Source: Symbiodinium natans (Eukaryota; Sar; Dinophyceae; Suessiales; Symbiodiniaceae). Taken from it: a DNA stretch of 37,278 bases. Where the stretch lies: contig CAJNDS010002257.1 of the NCBI GenBank assembly GCA_905221605.1, positions 1 through 37,278 on the forward strand, in the 5' to 3' direction. Below the pieces are notes generated by a model. It searched no databases. It saw only the letters and a program-made list of their open reading frames with translations, and was not told where the DNA came from. The position numbers and the translations under genes were made by a program. How positions within the stretch are numbered: the stretch's first letter is position 1; the number at the start of each line of letters is the position of its first letter. This document shows positions 17,692-28,869 of this stretch, piece after piece.

Positions 17692-17725
17692 TTAGGGTTT
17701 AGGGTTTAGGGTTTAGGGTTTAGGG
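17692..17725 (+). repeat. TTTAGGG x5
   Basis: Perfect block; partner of the inverted array at 17466. Confidence 0.95.
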
Positions 17726-18717
17726 AAATTGTATAGGGTTTGGATCCCAAAAAGTAAGTCTCAGTTGTTTCTTTGACGATAGGGGTGCCAGACCAGCGGC
17801 TGGGACATCGACGCAATGTTTTACATGGATGGCAGAACCACATTCCCCTGGCTTCTCCCAATTCCAAACGAAGTAATGGACCTGTTCCTGTCCGCTGGAC
17901 AGCTTCGCAATTATCCTAGGGTCTAGCGTCCTTCGGGGTTTAGGGTTTAGGGTTTAGTTAGGATCTTCTTGGGGGTTACGTTTATAAGGCGGTCCCGAAT
18001 GTCTTGCGTACCCAAAAAGGGGCCGTAATTCAGAGAAGTGACCCTTCAAATTTGGACTCTTGGTGCGCGTTTAGGGTTTAGGGTTTAGGGTTTAGGGTGT
18101 CGGATTTAAGGTTTCTATCTGGCCTGGAGAAGCTTTCTATCTGCCAGATCCTTGTGAACTCACATTTGCTAATCCGCTTCTTTCATGAAATGCTGCTATA
18201 TCTTTAGGCAATGCTTGCATTACTTTAGAAATCTCATCACGACATATTATGTTCTTCACTTTGTGGCCATTCTATTTATCTTCTCTTCAGAATTTCGTAT
18301 TTTCGCATATTCAATTAATGATTCACTTAAAAGTTGTCTTTTCGTTTTTCTTACAGCATTACATTTCTTTCATTGAATTCTTGGTATTCTGCTTCTTGTT
18401 ATTGTCATATTTTCTTGCGTACACACCTTGTCTGGCCCCTGTAGTTTTTGGCCCGACCATGCATCATCAAACGTGAGAGTGCTGTCTTGGATTTCCTGGT
18501 CGGTTGCAGAACTTCCCATGGCGTGCACAGGTGGAGTACGACAAAACTCTAGTCCTAGTAAGCAGGCAAAAGATCTGCCAGATGCCAGATGTGAGTGCAA
18601 GGCTCATAGAAACTAATAAATATAAACCATACCCAAAAAATACCAAACAACAAAACGCCTAAACATACTAATTTTGCGGGACTCGTGGGCAAGCTGGGAC
18701 ACTAAAGAAACCCTATA
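17726..18717. other. Non-coding, with AT-rich island 18185-18425
   Basis: TTTAGGG x3 at 17938-17958 and x4 at 18069-18098, with a family-B half-copy between them. From 18185 to 18425 the sequence turns T-rich (runs like CTTTCATTGAATTC, TTTTTCTTACAG), unlike its neighbours; origin unknown. Confidence 0.5.
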
Positions 18718-18797
18718 CCCTAAACCCTAAACCCTAAACCCCAAACCCTAAACCCTGAACCCTAAACCCTTCACCCTCAACCCTAAACCCTAAACCC
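18718..18797 (-). repeat. CCCTAAA array with variants
   Basis: About eleven units including CCCCAAA, CCCTGAA and CCCTCAA. An open + strand stretch (VKLNDSKGPHVYHEGRL) follows directly at 18800-18855 and may be an exon. Confidence 0.93.
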
Positions 18798-19139
18798 GGC
18801 AGTCAAGCTCAACGACTCGAAAGGCCCGCACGTCTACCACGAAGGACGTCTTTCCACAAAGTCTAAAGTGATAGCAGTGAAGGATGAAATTAGGCACTGT
18901 ATTTCTCGCCCCATATTCCCCCTTTTGGGGATGATATACGTACCTTGTTACCCCCCCCCCCCCCCCCATATCCTTTTAGGGAGTGTTTGTAGAACCCCTA
19001 AACACTCCATCCTCAAACTGGCTGAAAATGGAACAACCCCACAGCGAGGCTGGGGAACAACAGCCAAAAAACAGCACGCCACAAGGTCAAGTTTCAGACC
19101 CTGGCAGTCACTCTATACCGCTTCTTCTGCATGATCAAC

Positions 19140-19490
19140 GGTTGGGCGCCTCACACTGCTCCAAAACAGGTGAGCCAGCCATCTGCGCGAACTTCACAAG
19201 TGCGATCAACCTCCGCTGCGACTGCTCAACCTGGTCTCAAACTTGCTTGCACATCACACTGCCCATGTTCACTGTATCCAAAACAAATGAGCTGACCATC
19301 TGACCGCACTGCACAAGTATGATAACCGCCAACTCGGACTCGGACTGCCAAAACTGGTCCCAAATCTGCGGGCACATCACACTGCCCATGTTCATTGTAT
19401 CCAAAACAACTCACTCGACCATCTGACCGCACTGCACAAGTATGATAATAGCCAGCTAAGACGGCCAAACCTGGTCCCGGGCACACCACA
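19140..19490 (-). pseudogene. Out-of-frame C-terminal RCC1 repeats
   Basis: Past the 8-base loss (tggtccc is followed directly by gggcac where other units have about eight more bases) the repeat continues in another frame: two good units (GYYHTCAVRSDGRVSCFG and GGYHTCAVRSDGQLICFG). Then comes an in-frame TGA near 19226 and one decayed unit (DRTCEVRADGWLTCFG). The gene once had about eight repeats, and its 3' part is now either dead or read only if the deletion is an assembly error. Confidence 0.65.
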
Positions 19491-20372
19491 CTGCCCATGT
19501 TGATTGTCTCCAAAGCAGACCAGCCGACCATCTGACCGAACTGCACAAGTATGATAATCACCAGCTGAGGCTGCCAAAACTGGTCCCAAATCTGCGGGCA
19601 CATCGCACTGCCCATGTTCACTGTATCCAAAACAAGTGAGCTGACCATCTGACCGCACTGCACAAGTATGATAACCGCCAACTGAGACTGCCAAAACTGG
19701 TCCCAAATCTGCGGGCACATCACACTGCCCATGTTCACTGTATCCAAAACAGATGAGCTGACCATCTGACCGCACTGCACAAATATGATAACCGCCAGCT
19801 GAGACTGCCAAAACTGGTCCCCAATCTGCGGGCACATCACACTGCCCATGTTCATTGTATCCAAAACAACTCACCCGACCATCTGACCGCACTGCACAAG
19901 TATGAGACTCACCAGCTGAGACTGCCAAAACTGGTCTCAAATCTGCGGGCACATCGCACTGCCCAAATCCATTGTTTCCAAAACAGATCAGCCGACCATC
20001 TGACCGCCCTGCACAAGTATGATAATAGCCAGCTGCGTCTGCCACAACCGTATTGTTGGCAATGAAGCCATTTTGCCTTCTGAAGCAGTTGCTACAACAG
20101 CTCCTGGCAACTCTTTGCATGTTTCTGGACGAAGAGTCCACACATGGAAGCTGGGGCAATGTGAAGCGCGACTGCCCCACCGCGGAAACACGATTGTAGC
20201 CAGACCGGCCTGGAAGAAACGCCTGCCTTGCCGTGCTGCATGTCCAAGAAAGTATGGCAAGCGCCAGGCCAGCATTCATAACAAATGAGATTTGCATACA
20301 GGAAGAGGTATGGCCATCTGGACAAGGAGTGAATGCTAACGCTATTTGCTTCCAGCGAAAACAAGAAACCAC
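19392..20372 (-). CDS. RCC1-type repeat protein (39-residue repeats), truncated by a frameshift
   Basis: 326-codon reading frame. Residues 1-110 are non-repetitive with a hydrophobic stretch around 30-45 (FVMNAGLALAILSW), a possible signal anchor. From about residue 112 come tandem 39-residue (117-nt) units with core AGGYHTCAVRSDGQLICFG and GQCDVPADLGPVLA. Four are complete; the fifth breaks off after GQCGVPG. RCC1 repeats form beta-propeller blades, often in GTPase-exchange or ubiquitin-ligase proteins; this short dinoflagellate-style unit gives no specific function. Units are spaced exactly 117 nt except two: 109 nt (an 8-base loss near 19475) and 123 nt. The loss shifts frame and the last 31 residues are unrelated to the repeat. 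ATG at 20372 is the longest start; Met32 is an alternative. A short telomere block lies about 50 nt upstream. Confidence 0.7.
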   Translation of the reverse strand: MVSCFRWKQIALAFTPCPDGHTSSCMQISFVMNAGLALAILSWTCSTARQAFLPGRSGYNRVSAVGQSRFTLPQLPCVDSSSRNMQRVARSCCSNCFRRQNGFIANNTVVADAAGYYHTCAGRSDGRLICFGNNGFGQCDVPADLRPVLAVSAGESHTCAVRSDGRVSCFGYNEHGQCDVPADWGPVLAVSAGGYHICAVRSDGQLICFGYSEHGQCDVPADLGPVLAVSVGGYHTCAVRSDGQLTCFGYSEHGQCDVPADLGPVLAASAGDYHTCAVRSDGRLVCFGDNQHGQCGVPGTRFGRLSWLLSYLCSAVRWSSELFWIQ

Positions 20373-20425
20373 AGAACGATGGACTGAGAAGTGTATTCAT
20401 TAACGTTGGCACCTTCTTAAACCAT

Positions 20426-20449
20426 CCTAAACCCTAGACCCTAAACCCT
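20426..20449 (-). repeat. CCCTAAA x3
   Basis: Upstream flank of the RCC1 gene. Confidence 0.85.
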
Positions 20450-21150
20450 TCATATTCTTATTTTGACATAAAACTACTTGGAGCTTGCCAACTATGGCTT
20501 TTCTGAGATGCATGGGTCTTAGGATGGCATAGAATAGGGCTTCGGGTTTCGAGTTTAGGGATTTGCGGATGTAGTGGGATTGTAGTGCTAACCCCCCCTA
20601 ACTCTGCAAATAGCTCAGCTAAGCTCTCCAAGAACGCCTCGAAACCTTAAAGCCGGAAGAAGAAGTTGCCAGCCTACGCCCATAACTTGTCAAAAACCTT
20701 AGAGCCCTGAACCCCCCCCCCCCCGCCCCTCCCCTCCGAAACTCCCGACCCAAGCCCCTGAACACTGCCTGAGATCTTCGGAGGCTTTGTGTGCGCCCGT
20801 CCTCGGAGCCAAGGGGGTTTGAGCTGCCAGCTGTGGCTAGGTTCCCGGGTATCCTGGCTTAGGGTCTAGGCTCAGGGTTTCGGTGTTGTGCTCGACACCC
20901 GAAAAAAGCCATCATCCGTAAAATCCTTTGAGCCTTTTCTTTTCTCCTTGTGAGAAGGAAATCAAGAATCATCCTAATTCCGCAGCACAGGCATAGTTCA
21001 CGGGTTGGGGGGTTGTCACAAAACACCCGCCAACCAGGTTCTGGTCGCTTCAGGAGAAGAGGGCTCTGCGATTTTGCCAGTTGGCGCAGGGTTGGCTTCC
21101 ACGATTTTCAGGCGGATTGGAGGGTGGGACGCCCTCATACCTGGCAAAAC
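20450..21150. other. No recognised gene
   Basis: Mixed sequence with a C-run at 20711; no convincing frame. Confidence 0.45.
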
Positions 21151-21253
21151 CTGGTTCTTAGGAATGATGGAATTAAGGCCTGATATATATATATATACAC
21201 CCTGTAAGGAAGTATACGGGTACCTCATTCCCTCATTCCCCACTAAGAACCGG
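21151..21253. mobile_element. MITE-like element, family D, copy 2
   Basis: CTGGTTCTTAGGAATGATGG at the left and, inverted, CCGGTTCTTAGTGGGGAATG at the right. TATATATATATATA core. Confidence 0.75.
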
Positions 21254-21859
21254 CACCGAAAAGTTTTGGGGTTTCGGGTTCCAGTCTTCTTTCGTCTTGT
21301 CGACTCCGTCCACCCTATCTCCCCCATTCTCTGCTAACCAACAGAAAGGGCCTCTAGTGAAGATCAACCCCCAACCCGATGGCCGAAACCCCGACTCCAA
21401 GGAATCATCCAAGACTGAGCATCTATGTCCCCTCTTTTCATCCTAGAAGTGACAAATCCTCAACTGAGTCACACGGAATGAGCACGGTCCTTATCTGCAG
21501 GAGTTGATTCATGTTGATTCTTTGGGTGCAAAGCTGGTTTTTTTCTTCTGGGCTAATCATCTCGGAATACAGCTTCCGTCGCTAAGTAAGCGGGGCTGTC
21601 GGAAATGCACTCGTGCTGCCTCTTAAACCCTACTCCCCGCCCGGCCCAAAACGATTAGTCCTGCGCTTGCTGGGTTTACCTCCCAGAAAGCCGTGAGGCG
21701 CGAGCACAAAACTTTTTTCTCCCCAGACAAGAGTTGGCTTGCCGAAAAGCTCGCATGAGTGGTGGTCTTGTGGACCCTTCCTCTTGCGCATGGTTTGGGG
21801 CCGGTGCATTGTGGGGATTCCTGCCGCGTGCTTGAGGATGAAGGGATTTTAGTTGACAA

Positions 21860-21938
21860 GGTTTAGGGTTTAGGGTTAAGGGGGTTTAGGGTTTAGGGTG
21901 ATTAGGGTTTAGGGGGTTTAGGGTTTAGGGTTTAGGGT
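21860..21938 (+). repeat. TTTAGGG array with 8-9-base units
   Basis: Includes GGGGGTTTAGGG and GATTAGGG variants. Confidence 0.92.
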
Positions 21939-23576
21939 AAGGAGGCTCAACTTTTACCCACAAAAAACACTGAAGGCTAAGCGAAGTGGCTGCTGTGGAG
22001 GGCTCGGGATGTAGGTTCAAGTGTTTGCACAGCTATGGGTCGTAGGGTCTTGGGCTTAGTTGCCTCAAAAATTGATACTATATTATTTCCTAAATTAATA
22101 AATAAATAAATAAATATAAATATATATATATATATATATAGAGGATACTCTATTTTTCCTATATAGCTTGATTATGTGAGCCTGACTTAAGTTCCTGAAC
22201 AAGAGCTCTGTTCTCGCCTTTGAGCATTATGCAGTCTTTGAGCCACGCTGCAAGAGGAAGCAGCTGCACACCGGAGTGCAATCATGGACTTCTGGGCGGC
22301 GTGATGTGGGGGTTTACGATACTCGGGCACGGGTCCTCATTATAAGGGATCCGATCCTACCATTTGGGGGTCTATACTAGGGGCCCCTTGTTATCGGAAC
22401 CCCCCCCATGCGGTTCAGTGTGTTTGGGGGGGGGGGGGGGCAGGGTTCGCTTTAGATATCTCCCTTCAGTCTAGGGCAGGGTTGGGCCCTTCTGGGGATT
22501 GTGGCTTGTGAGCCAAAACCTCTAGAAACGTTATCAATGCTGCGTAAGTTTCAGGGTTCTCAGAGTTCAGGGCTTGGGGCTCTGCCCCATCATTGACCTG
22601 TGGTGAAACTCCGGCTAAGGCTCCTTGTCGAGCGGGAGCAGGGTTTGGGTTGAGGGTTTAGGGTTTGTCGTGGTGTCGTTGAGTTCTCGGAGATACGCAA
22701 CTATTGATGCCTTCAGCTTTGTCAGTGGTAGTCTTGGCATCTGGTGTAGTAGGACGGTTCTGGCACACCCCCAAATCTAAGCCCGGCCTGAAGCTAGCTT
22801 TTACGAAGCACATAGAAGAAAACTCGATAGCACACCCTTCGAAGTAGCCGGGCACCTACAACCCCACATGTCATAAATGCTTTTGGAGATTCAGGGTTAC
22901 ATGTGGCTTGCTCCCTGCTCCCTGCTATCTGTTCTTCTTGGACTTGTCGTCCATCTTCTTCTCGCAGCACTCATGTGTCGCACAGTGCTTGCTGTCCTTG
23001 CACCTCGGGCATCCCTATACGGGTCGTACTATAGGGGCCTTAAGAATTCGAATCAGGAATGGGGTTTTGGGGTTGTTGATAGAGTATATGTAGGGACCCT
23101 AAGGGAATATGACTAGTAATTTTTCCGACCCCTATACTAAAATAGATGCAGCAATATTTGGGGGAGGGAAAGGCCTCCTTCTCTCGCCTCAGGTTTTCAG
23201 GTTCCTGTGTGGGTTGGATGTATGGCTCTGCTGATATGAAGTAGGGTAGATATTTCTTGTACCCCCAAAAGGATATATACACTCACCAATCTTAAAAAGG
23301 AACCTTATATACACTCACCAAAGACAGTAATACAAACCCTGCTTCATATGAAGATTTGAACGAAACACCCGCTCAGCCCTTACCCTACACTGAATACTAG
23401 CCTCAGAGACCGCTTATTTTGCCCCCCCCCCCCAACCCCGGCTAACTTTCCGGGTTTTTCAATGGAGACAGCAGATATTCATGCTCTGGGAATTGGGGTT
23501 CTTGGGTACGGAAACTCCAGGTCAGGTTTTTGAGTTCTCTCTTTGGGAGCGCCCTCCCCCCCCTGTATGGACCGAT
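21939..23576. other. No recognised gene
   Basis: AT microsatellite at 22090-22140 (AAATA then TATATA). Family-E element at 22308-22407. Short direct repeat TATATACACTCACCAA near 23273 and 23307. C-run at 23423. Confidence 0.5.
22308..22407. mobile_element. MITE-like element, family E, copy 2
   Basis: Left GGGGGTTTACGATACTCGGG, right (inverted) GGGGGTTCCGATAACAAGGG. Confidence 0.6.
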
Positions 23577-23613
23577 AAAACCCTAAACCCTAAACCCTAA
23601 ACCCTAAACCCTA
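23577..23613 (-). repeat. CCCTAAA x5
   Basis: Perfect short block. Confidence 0.95.
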
Positions 23614-24320
23614 CATGCCTCTGCATGCCGGGGCGGGCCGAGACGGGCGACGCCCAACTTCGTAACTCGTAGTTCTTGGGCTCCTAAACCCTAAACCCTA
23701 AACCCTAAACCCTAAACTTGTCGGGTGCAAAGCCGGCCCACAGGAAATCACTTGCGACAACGATCTAGGCGACCCAGCATTTCTACAAACAGACCTGTGA
23801 GACATGGACCAGGCCCCTAAGGGATTGATTGGCTTAGGGGTTTCTGGTTTCGGGTTTCTAGGGTTTAAGGTTTATGGTGATCCCAACAGTTCAAACGGCT
23901 TTATGTTTCAGTAGGTTGAGTCCCCTGAGCCCAGGAAGTAACTCCAGCCCTGAACCCTCACACGACCTTCCTAATCCTTACCGTGGTCGAAGGGTGGGTG
24001 CTGGCTTCGGTGTGGCCGGGCGGCTGGACGGATGAAGAAGTGGAGTTCCTCAGCTCCCAACTAACTCTCAGCCCTACACCTCAATCCTAGAAATACCCTA
24101 AACCCTAAACCCTAAACCCTAAACCCTAAACCCTAAACCCTAAACATCCCTAAACCCTAAACCCTAAACCCTTCGCCAGCCTAAGTTGCTTCACCCTGAA
24201 AGCCGCCTCATCTGCCAATGGTGAATCTGAAAGACTCATCTTCCAATGCAAGAGTTGGATGAATGAAGCAGGTCAAGTTACCTTACCAGCAAATGTGAAG
24301 GGAATGAACTGATGGCACGA
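23614..24320. other. Exon-like islands between CCCTAAA blocks (23684-23717, 24096-24172)
   Basis: Minus-strand islands: 23681-23620 (NYELRSWASPVSAR or TTSYEVGRRPSRPA, frame undecided), 23752-23718 (DFLWAGFAPDK) and about 24222-24180 (DEAAFRVKQLRLAK). Plus strand 24180-24312 is also open to a stop (LSCFTLKAASSANGESERLI...). Possibly pieces of one minus-strand gene; no family recognised. Confidence 0.4.
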
Positions 24321-25634
24321 GGCGAAATTCACATGGGCTTTTGGTTGCAGTTCGTTTCGCATGGAACGAAGTTAAACATAAGAAGCACCGAAATGAACGA
24401 CAGTAGCAGGATAAAACCAAAAAACTAGTCAAGTCTAGTGAAGATTACGCGCTCACTTGTTGTGTTGTAACCTCAAAGAAATAACTGGCTTTTGGAAGTG
24501 CATGGACTTCTATAACTACCACCTTGGTCCATGACTGGCTGTCATGACTGCTGTTCACGCGACCTCTTCTGTTCAGCTGAATTGCTTTTGTGCTTCACTT
24601 TAACCCATACTACATGCTCAGGCTGAAGGCTTCTATCACAAGGCTGTGTACAGTCTTCCGTAGTGTGCTCATGAGTGCCTTTGTGATGGATGTGTGCGGC
24701 GATGAGGCATCTTTGAAGGGTAGAGAAGGTAGAATGCTGACATGTGTTAGGTGTGCAAGTCCGGGTGGGACTGAATCTGTTAGTCTGGGCCTTTAGTGCT
24801 TCTGGCTTTTGGGGGTTAGGGTGTCTTGGCTTTCAACTTTCATCTTCAGGGTTTTTTGGGGGGGCCTCTGTGTGTGTGTGTGTGTGTTTTGGGGATCTAA
24901 GCCCGAAGCCCCAGCATCGCTTAGAGGCAGGGCACGTGCATACGCCCGCTGCGCCGCCCTCCCGCTTCTTGTTCTCGTCCTAAAGGGGCTCTGGGGTTCG
25001 AGGCTTTCTTCCGAAAAAATGGACAGGATAGGCGTCTTCGCAGTTTAGGGTTTGGGGGTTAGGGTTTGGGGGTTGGGGTTTAGGGCAGGATGGGTGTCTT
25101 CCTAGGCTTTTCTGGGCATGTAGGGGTTTTGTGCAAATTGCAGTTGCTGTTCGGTGGGATTCCGTGCCCAGGTAATACAGGGGGGGGAAAGGGGGGGGGA
25201 AACTGCTTGTCTAGGAACAGAAGGGTCAGGATTGAGAAGCTTCTTCTCCACCTGAGCCTGCGGCTTAAAACTGCTACTATGCCCGGAATTTTGACAGAGG
25301 GATTGTACAGGAATATTCTGGAAACCGTCCCTGCCCTCCCCTTAGTACAGGTCAACTTTCTCAGGTGCTCCATATAAACCGCGTCAGCAGAAGCAGCCTA
25401 AACCCCACCTTTGGAGTAGACCCTGGAAAAAAAGTATATACTTTTTAGGTATAAGTATCTATAGTAGGAACCCAGAACCAAAAAAGTATTAAAGTATAGT
25501 ACTCCAAAACCCAGAAACCATAAGCACATGACGGAAAAACTTCAGGGCTTGAAAGTGGGCACCACCTTGAACCCTGAGCGACAAAACCAAGATTTCAGGG
25601 TTTCGGTTTGAGCTACCCTGAACTAACGAGGAAA
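24321..25634. other. No recognised gene
   Basis: (TG)n at 24871-24888, G-rich TTTAGGG-like patch at 25043-25085. Overlapping open frames at 24590-25377 have no signature. Confidence 0.45.
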
Positions 25635-25710
25635 ACCCTAAACCCTAAACCCTAAACCCTAAACCCTAAACCCTAAACCCTAAACCCTAAACCCTAAACC
25701 CTAAACCCTA
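25635..25710 (-). repeat. CCCTAAA array (about 11 units)
   Basis: Perfect; followed by an island with a minus-strand hydrophobic frame (LFATAVLLLGSGSRFSSAL, 25768-25712). Confidence 0.97.
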
Positions 25711-25836
25711 AGAGCACTCGAAAACCGGGACCCCGAGCCCAGAAGCAGGACAGCCGTGGCGAAGAGCTGGAGATTGGGACTTGGCGCGGGGCAATCAGAG
25801 TCCCCCCCCGTAACATGCAATCCCCAATCAGCTACG

Positions 25837-25897
25837 GTTTAGGGATGTTTAGGGTTTAGGGTTTAGGGTCTAGGGTTTAGGATTTAGGGTTTAGGGC
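25837..25897 (+). repeat. Degenerate TTTAGGG array
   Basis: Inverted partner of the array at 25635 across a 126-base island. Confidence 0.92.
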
Positions 25898-26079
25898 CTT
25901 CTTTGTGTATCTATATCTCTCTCTCACTCTCCGTCCCGCTCCTGTCGCGCTTTATTAGAAGTACAGTGACCCCAGAATATTCTACTGTCCACGCTGGCCC
26001 CTAAGTGTACTCTAGTCAGGGCTTTGGGTGCCGGGAGGTTGCGCGTCTTTCTTTCCGGAGACTTTTCGGCTTTAAGGGC

Positions 26080-26341
26080 AGGGTTTAGGGTTTAGAGTTT
26101 AGGGTTCAGGGTTTCGGGTTTCGGGTTTAGGGTGGGGGTGCAAACGTCTTTGTGCAGCTTCCGCTGCGTATTTCATCGTGTAGGCACGCTTCGAGGCTTC
26201 GCTCGTTTAGGACCCCGAGAGCCCAAACCCTCAACCACAACTCTAAACCCTAAACCCTAAACCCTAAACCCTTCACATGCAGGCCCGAGGATGAGCTGAA
26301 AGCGCAAGCTTGGTGGCCTAAGTATGTCAGCGCAGAGGGAT
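26080..26341. other. Two telomere-type blocks and a + strand exon-like segment
   Basis: TTTAGGG variants at 26081-26134 and CCCTAAA x4 at 26242-26271. Then ATGCAG|GCCC at 26283 opens a + strand frame (PEDELKAQAWWPK) with a strong donor-like AA|GTATGT at 26326. No family recognised. Confidence 0.45.
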
Positions 26342-27603
26342 GAGGACTGGAGGATTTCACCAAGGGTAGTTGCATGGTCCCTGAAAACATCCCTTCCTTC
26401 AAGGGTTATTTTAGTATGGGCCCCTGGGTTGTATTAGGGTAGAGAAGGGTTGCAAGGGCCCATACTCAGAGCACTTATATCTACCCTCAGGTGCCACGGC
26501 AGCAATCTGTGAGGGTATGCCGAGGCACGCTCGGTCACTACCTTGGCAGCACTGATCCTCTGCCCCTCTGGTCTGCTTTTGCATGAGAGGCTAGGGGATA
26601 CCATGGTTGAAAGGCTCGAGACTGCATATGACTCTGCGGACTGCCTTGCTTTTGGTCTTCATAAACCTTGAGAAGGCTGATTCGGCATGTTCCCCTGGGG
26701 CCTCTTGAAGCTTCTGGCCTTGTCTCTCAGAACAATACACTCAGCCCACAGCGACACCGTTGCCCAGGAAACCCCTCACCCAGCTGCCATTCTGAACTGA
26801 AGCTGTGCATGCGCCTCACATACTGCCTCCCGAGCTTCCTAAAACGTGCCGGGGCTGAGGGTTTAGGATGCAGGGCCCTCGGCTGAAGTTCGCCCAGGGG
26901 TTTGAAGCTTCCGCGCTCCTTGCAGAACACTTGCATGTCCCACTTCTGAGTCTCCGACGTAGTAGGTATTGCAGTTGTACCATGTCTCTCCAGTCAAGTC
27001 TAAGTTCTCGCCTGGGCTTGGGGTGCGGGTGAGAAGTAGATCGATCGAACGGAAGACATGTCTCGGCATCGGGCATCCGGCTTCTGATCTTGAAGTCTTT
27101 CTTTCTCGGCTTTCGGTCGTGTCGTTGAGGGCAGCGTCTTCGGTTCCGGGATTTTGGGTCCCCTTTATAGTAGTAACAGTCCTAAGTAGGAACTATCGTA
27201 CCCCCCTATTCTAATCCCTACTAAGGACTGTCAGTATAAGGGGGGGGCATGCTGGGGCGGGGAGGGAATCCAACTTTCTTTGGAACGGGCGTCGCTGTCC
27301 ATGCATCTGGTACCCTAATCTCTCAAATGCACCCTGGATGAGAAATCAGGTGGCCAACATCCGCCATTGGGAGTGGAGCGTATGCAGGCTTTGTGTTTAG
27401 GAGTCAGGGGTTACGGCTCAGGGGCGAGGAATCTGGGTTTAGTCTTCGGATTGGGAGCTTCAATCGGTTCATGACATGAAGGCGGAAACCTTGAAGCTCA
27501 AACTAGGCCGCCAGAAAAACACAAACACCAAGATTCCCCTGCACTTCTCTAAATTACGGCTCCTTCTCGGGTCCCTGCTAGAGTACGATCCCATCTGGCC
27601 GCA
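26342..27603. other. No recognised gene
   Basis: Contains an 11-bp perfect stem AGTATGGGCCC/GGGCCCATACT at 26413-26466. Overlapping frames at 26668-27214 lack signatures. Confidence 0.45.
27165..27240. mobile_element. MITE-like element, family F, copy 1
   Basis: AACAGTCCTAAGTAGGAAC at the left, ATCCCTACTAAGGACTGTC at the right. Confidence 0.6.
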
Positions 27604-27664
27604 AACCCTAAACCCTAAACCCTAAACCCTAAACCCTAAACCCTAAACCCTAAACCCTAAACCC
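27604..27664 (-). repeat. CCCTAAA x8
   Basis: Perfect. Followed by TTTTACAG|AACCGG and a short open + frame (PAKAAAVILHCQGG), exon-like. Confidence 0.97.
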
Positions 27665-27743
27665 CTATTTTACAGAACCGGCGAAGGCCGCGGCAGTCAT
27701 TCTTCACTGCCAGGGTGGTGCCTTGCTTTGGAGGTTCAGTCCT

Positions 27744-27815
27744 AGGAGTCCTTCATCGGGAGTAAAGTAGGGGAGGGGGACGATAATCCCTATTAAGGAC
27801 TGCTATAGGTATTAT
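27744..27815. mobile_element. MITE-like element, family F, copy 2
   Basis: AGGAGTCCTTCATCGGGAG at the left, ATCCCTATTAAGGACTGCTA at the right. Confidence 0.6.
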
Positions 27816-27980
27816 AAGGGGGAACATTCCAGGAACATCCCAACTTGGCAGGATATCTTTTTTGTGGGGAGGTTTTGTGGCACATATGAGTCAGCTCATC
27901 TGGGCAGGGATGGCTCAGGTCTTGGGGCGCACGAAGGCGCTACTTCAACAAACTTAAAGCTTGAGCTGTTCCCCATTTTT

Positions 27981-28041
27981 CTAGCAGTCCTTCATAGGGA
28001 TTCTAGTATCCCCTCATATAATCTCTATTAAGGACTGCTAG
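27981..28041. mobile_element. MITE-like element, family F, copy 3 (near palindrome)
   Basis: 61 bp with 22-bp inverted ends and two mismatches: CTAGCAGTCCTTCATAGGGA against CTAGCAGTCCTTAATAGAGA. Confidence 0.75.
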
Positions 28042-28869
28042 TATAGGGGGGAACATCCCAACCAAAAGCCCCTGAGTCCGAAAGAGTTTTTGGAAGACGC
28101 TCCTGCCTGATATCACTCCTCCTCCCCGGCAACCCCCCCCCAAAAAAAAAAAAAAACAACAAAAAACAAAAGAAGCTCTTTTGGCACCCCGGAGGTGTAC
28201 AACGTTTGGAGCTTGGGGGCTTGGGGTCTAGAGCAGAGTTGCGAAGTTTCCTGCATCGGAACCCCTTGTCCAGAAGCCCAAGACGCCCACAATCCAACAG
28301 AAAACCCTAAACTTCAAATGGGCCCTAAACTTTTCAGCCCGTGAACCCAGAACTCCAAGCACGCAAGCAGCTTAAACAGTTCGAAGCCCTAACTCAGCAG
28401 GCGCAGCAGAATGCTTCCAAGGAGCCAGAACGGAAGGGGTCTGGTGTTTGCCCTCAGCGCAGTCTGGGGTATGGGGTTTCAAGTTTAGGGTGAGGTTTTA
28501 GGGTACAGGGAAGGAAATATCGTGTTGTCACGGGTTGTCAAGGTCTACAGGTTCTAATTAAAATCCACCCAAGTTCGAGCCATGGAGTGGCTGGGATGTC
28601 CAGGCCCTTAGCCTCAACGCAAAGAATCCTCAAAGGCTTCTAGAAATGAATGATGAGTTTCCTCATAAATCTAGTATGATACTGAGTTCGAGAGTGCAAA
28701 ATGTAGTCGTGGATTTACCCTTTGAGGTGGAAGCTGGGGTGGTATTCAGGCACACAGGTCCACAACAAACCCTTGTGGAAAGACCGTCTTCTTTGTAGCC
28801 CAGTAACCATCTTCCAACAAGCCCCGGATCCCCCCAAACGGGCACACAGGTACTACCCAGTTACTACCC
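28042..28869. other. No recognised gene
   Basis: A-rich run at 28142-28170; GTAGCCCAGTAACCATCTT at 28797 is shared with 13205. Confidence 0.45.
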
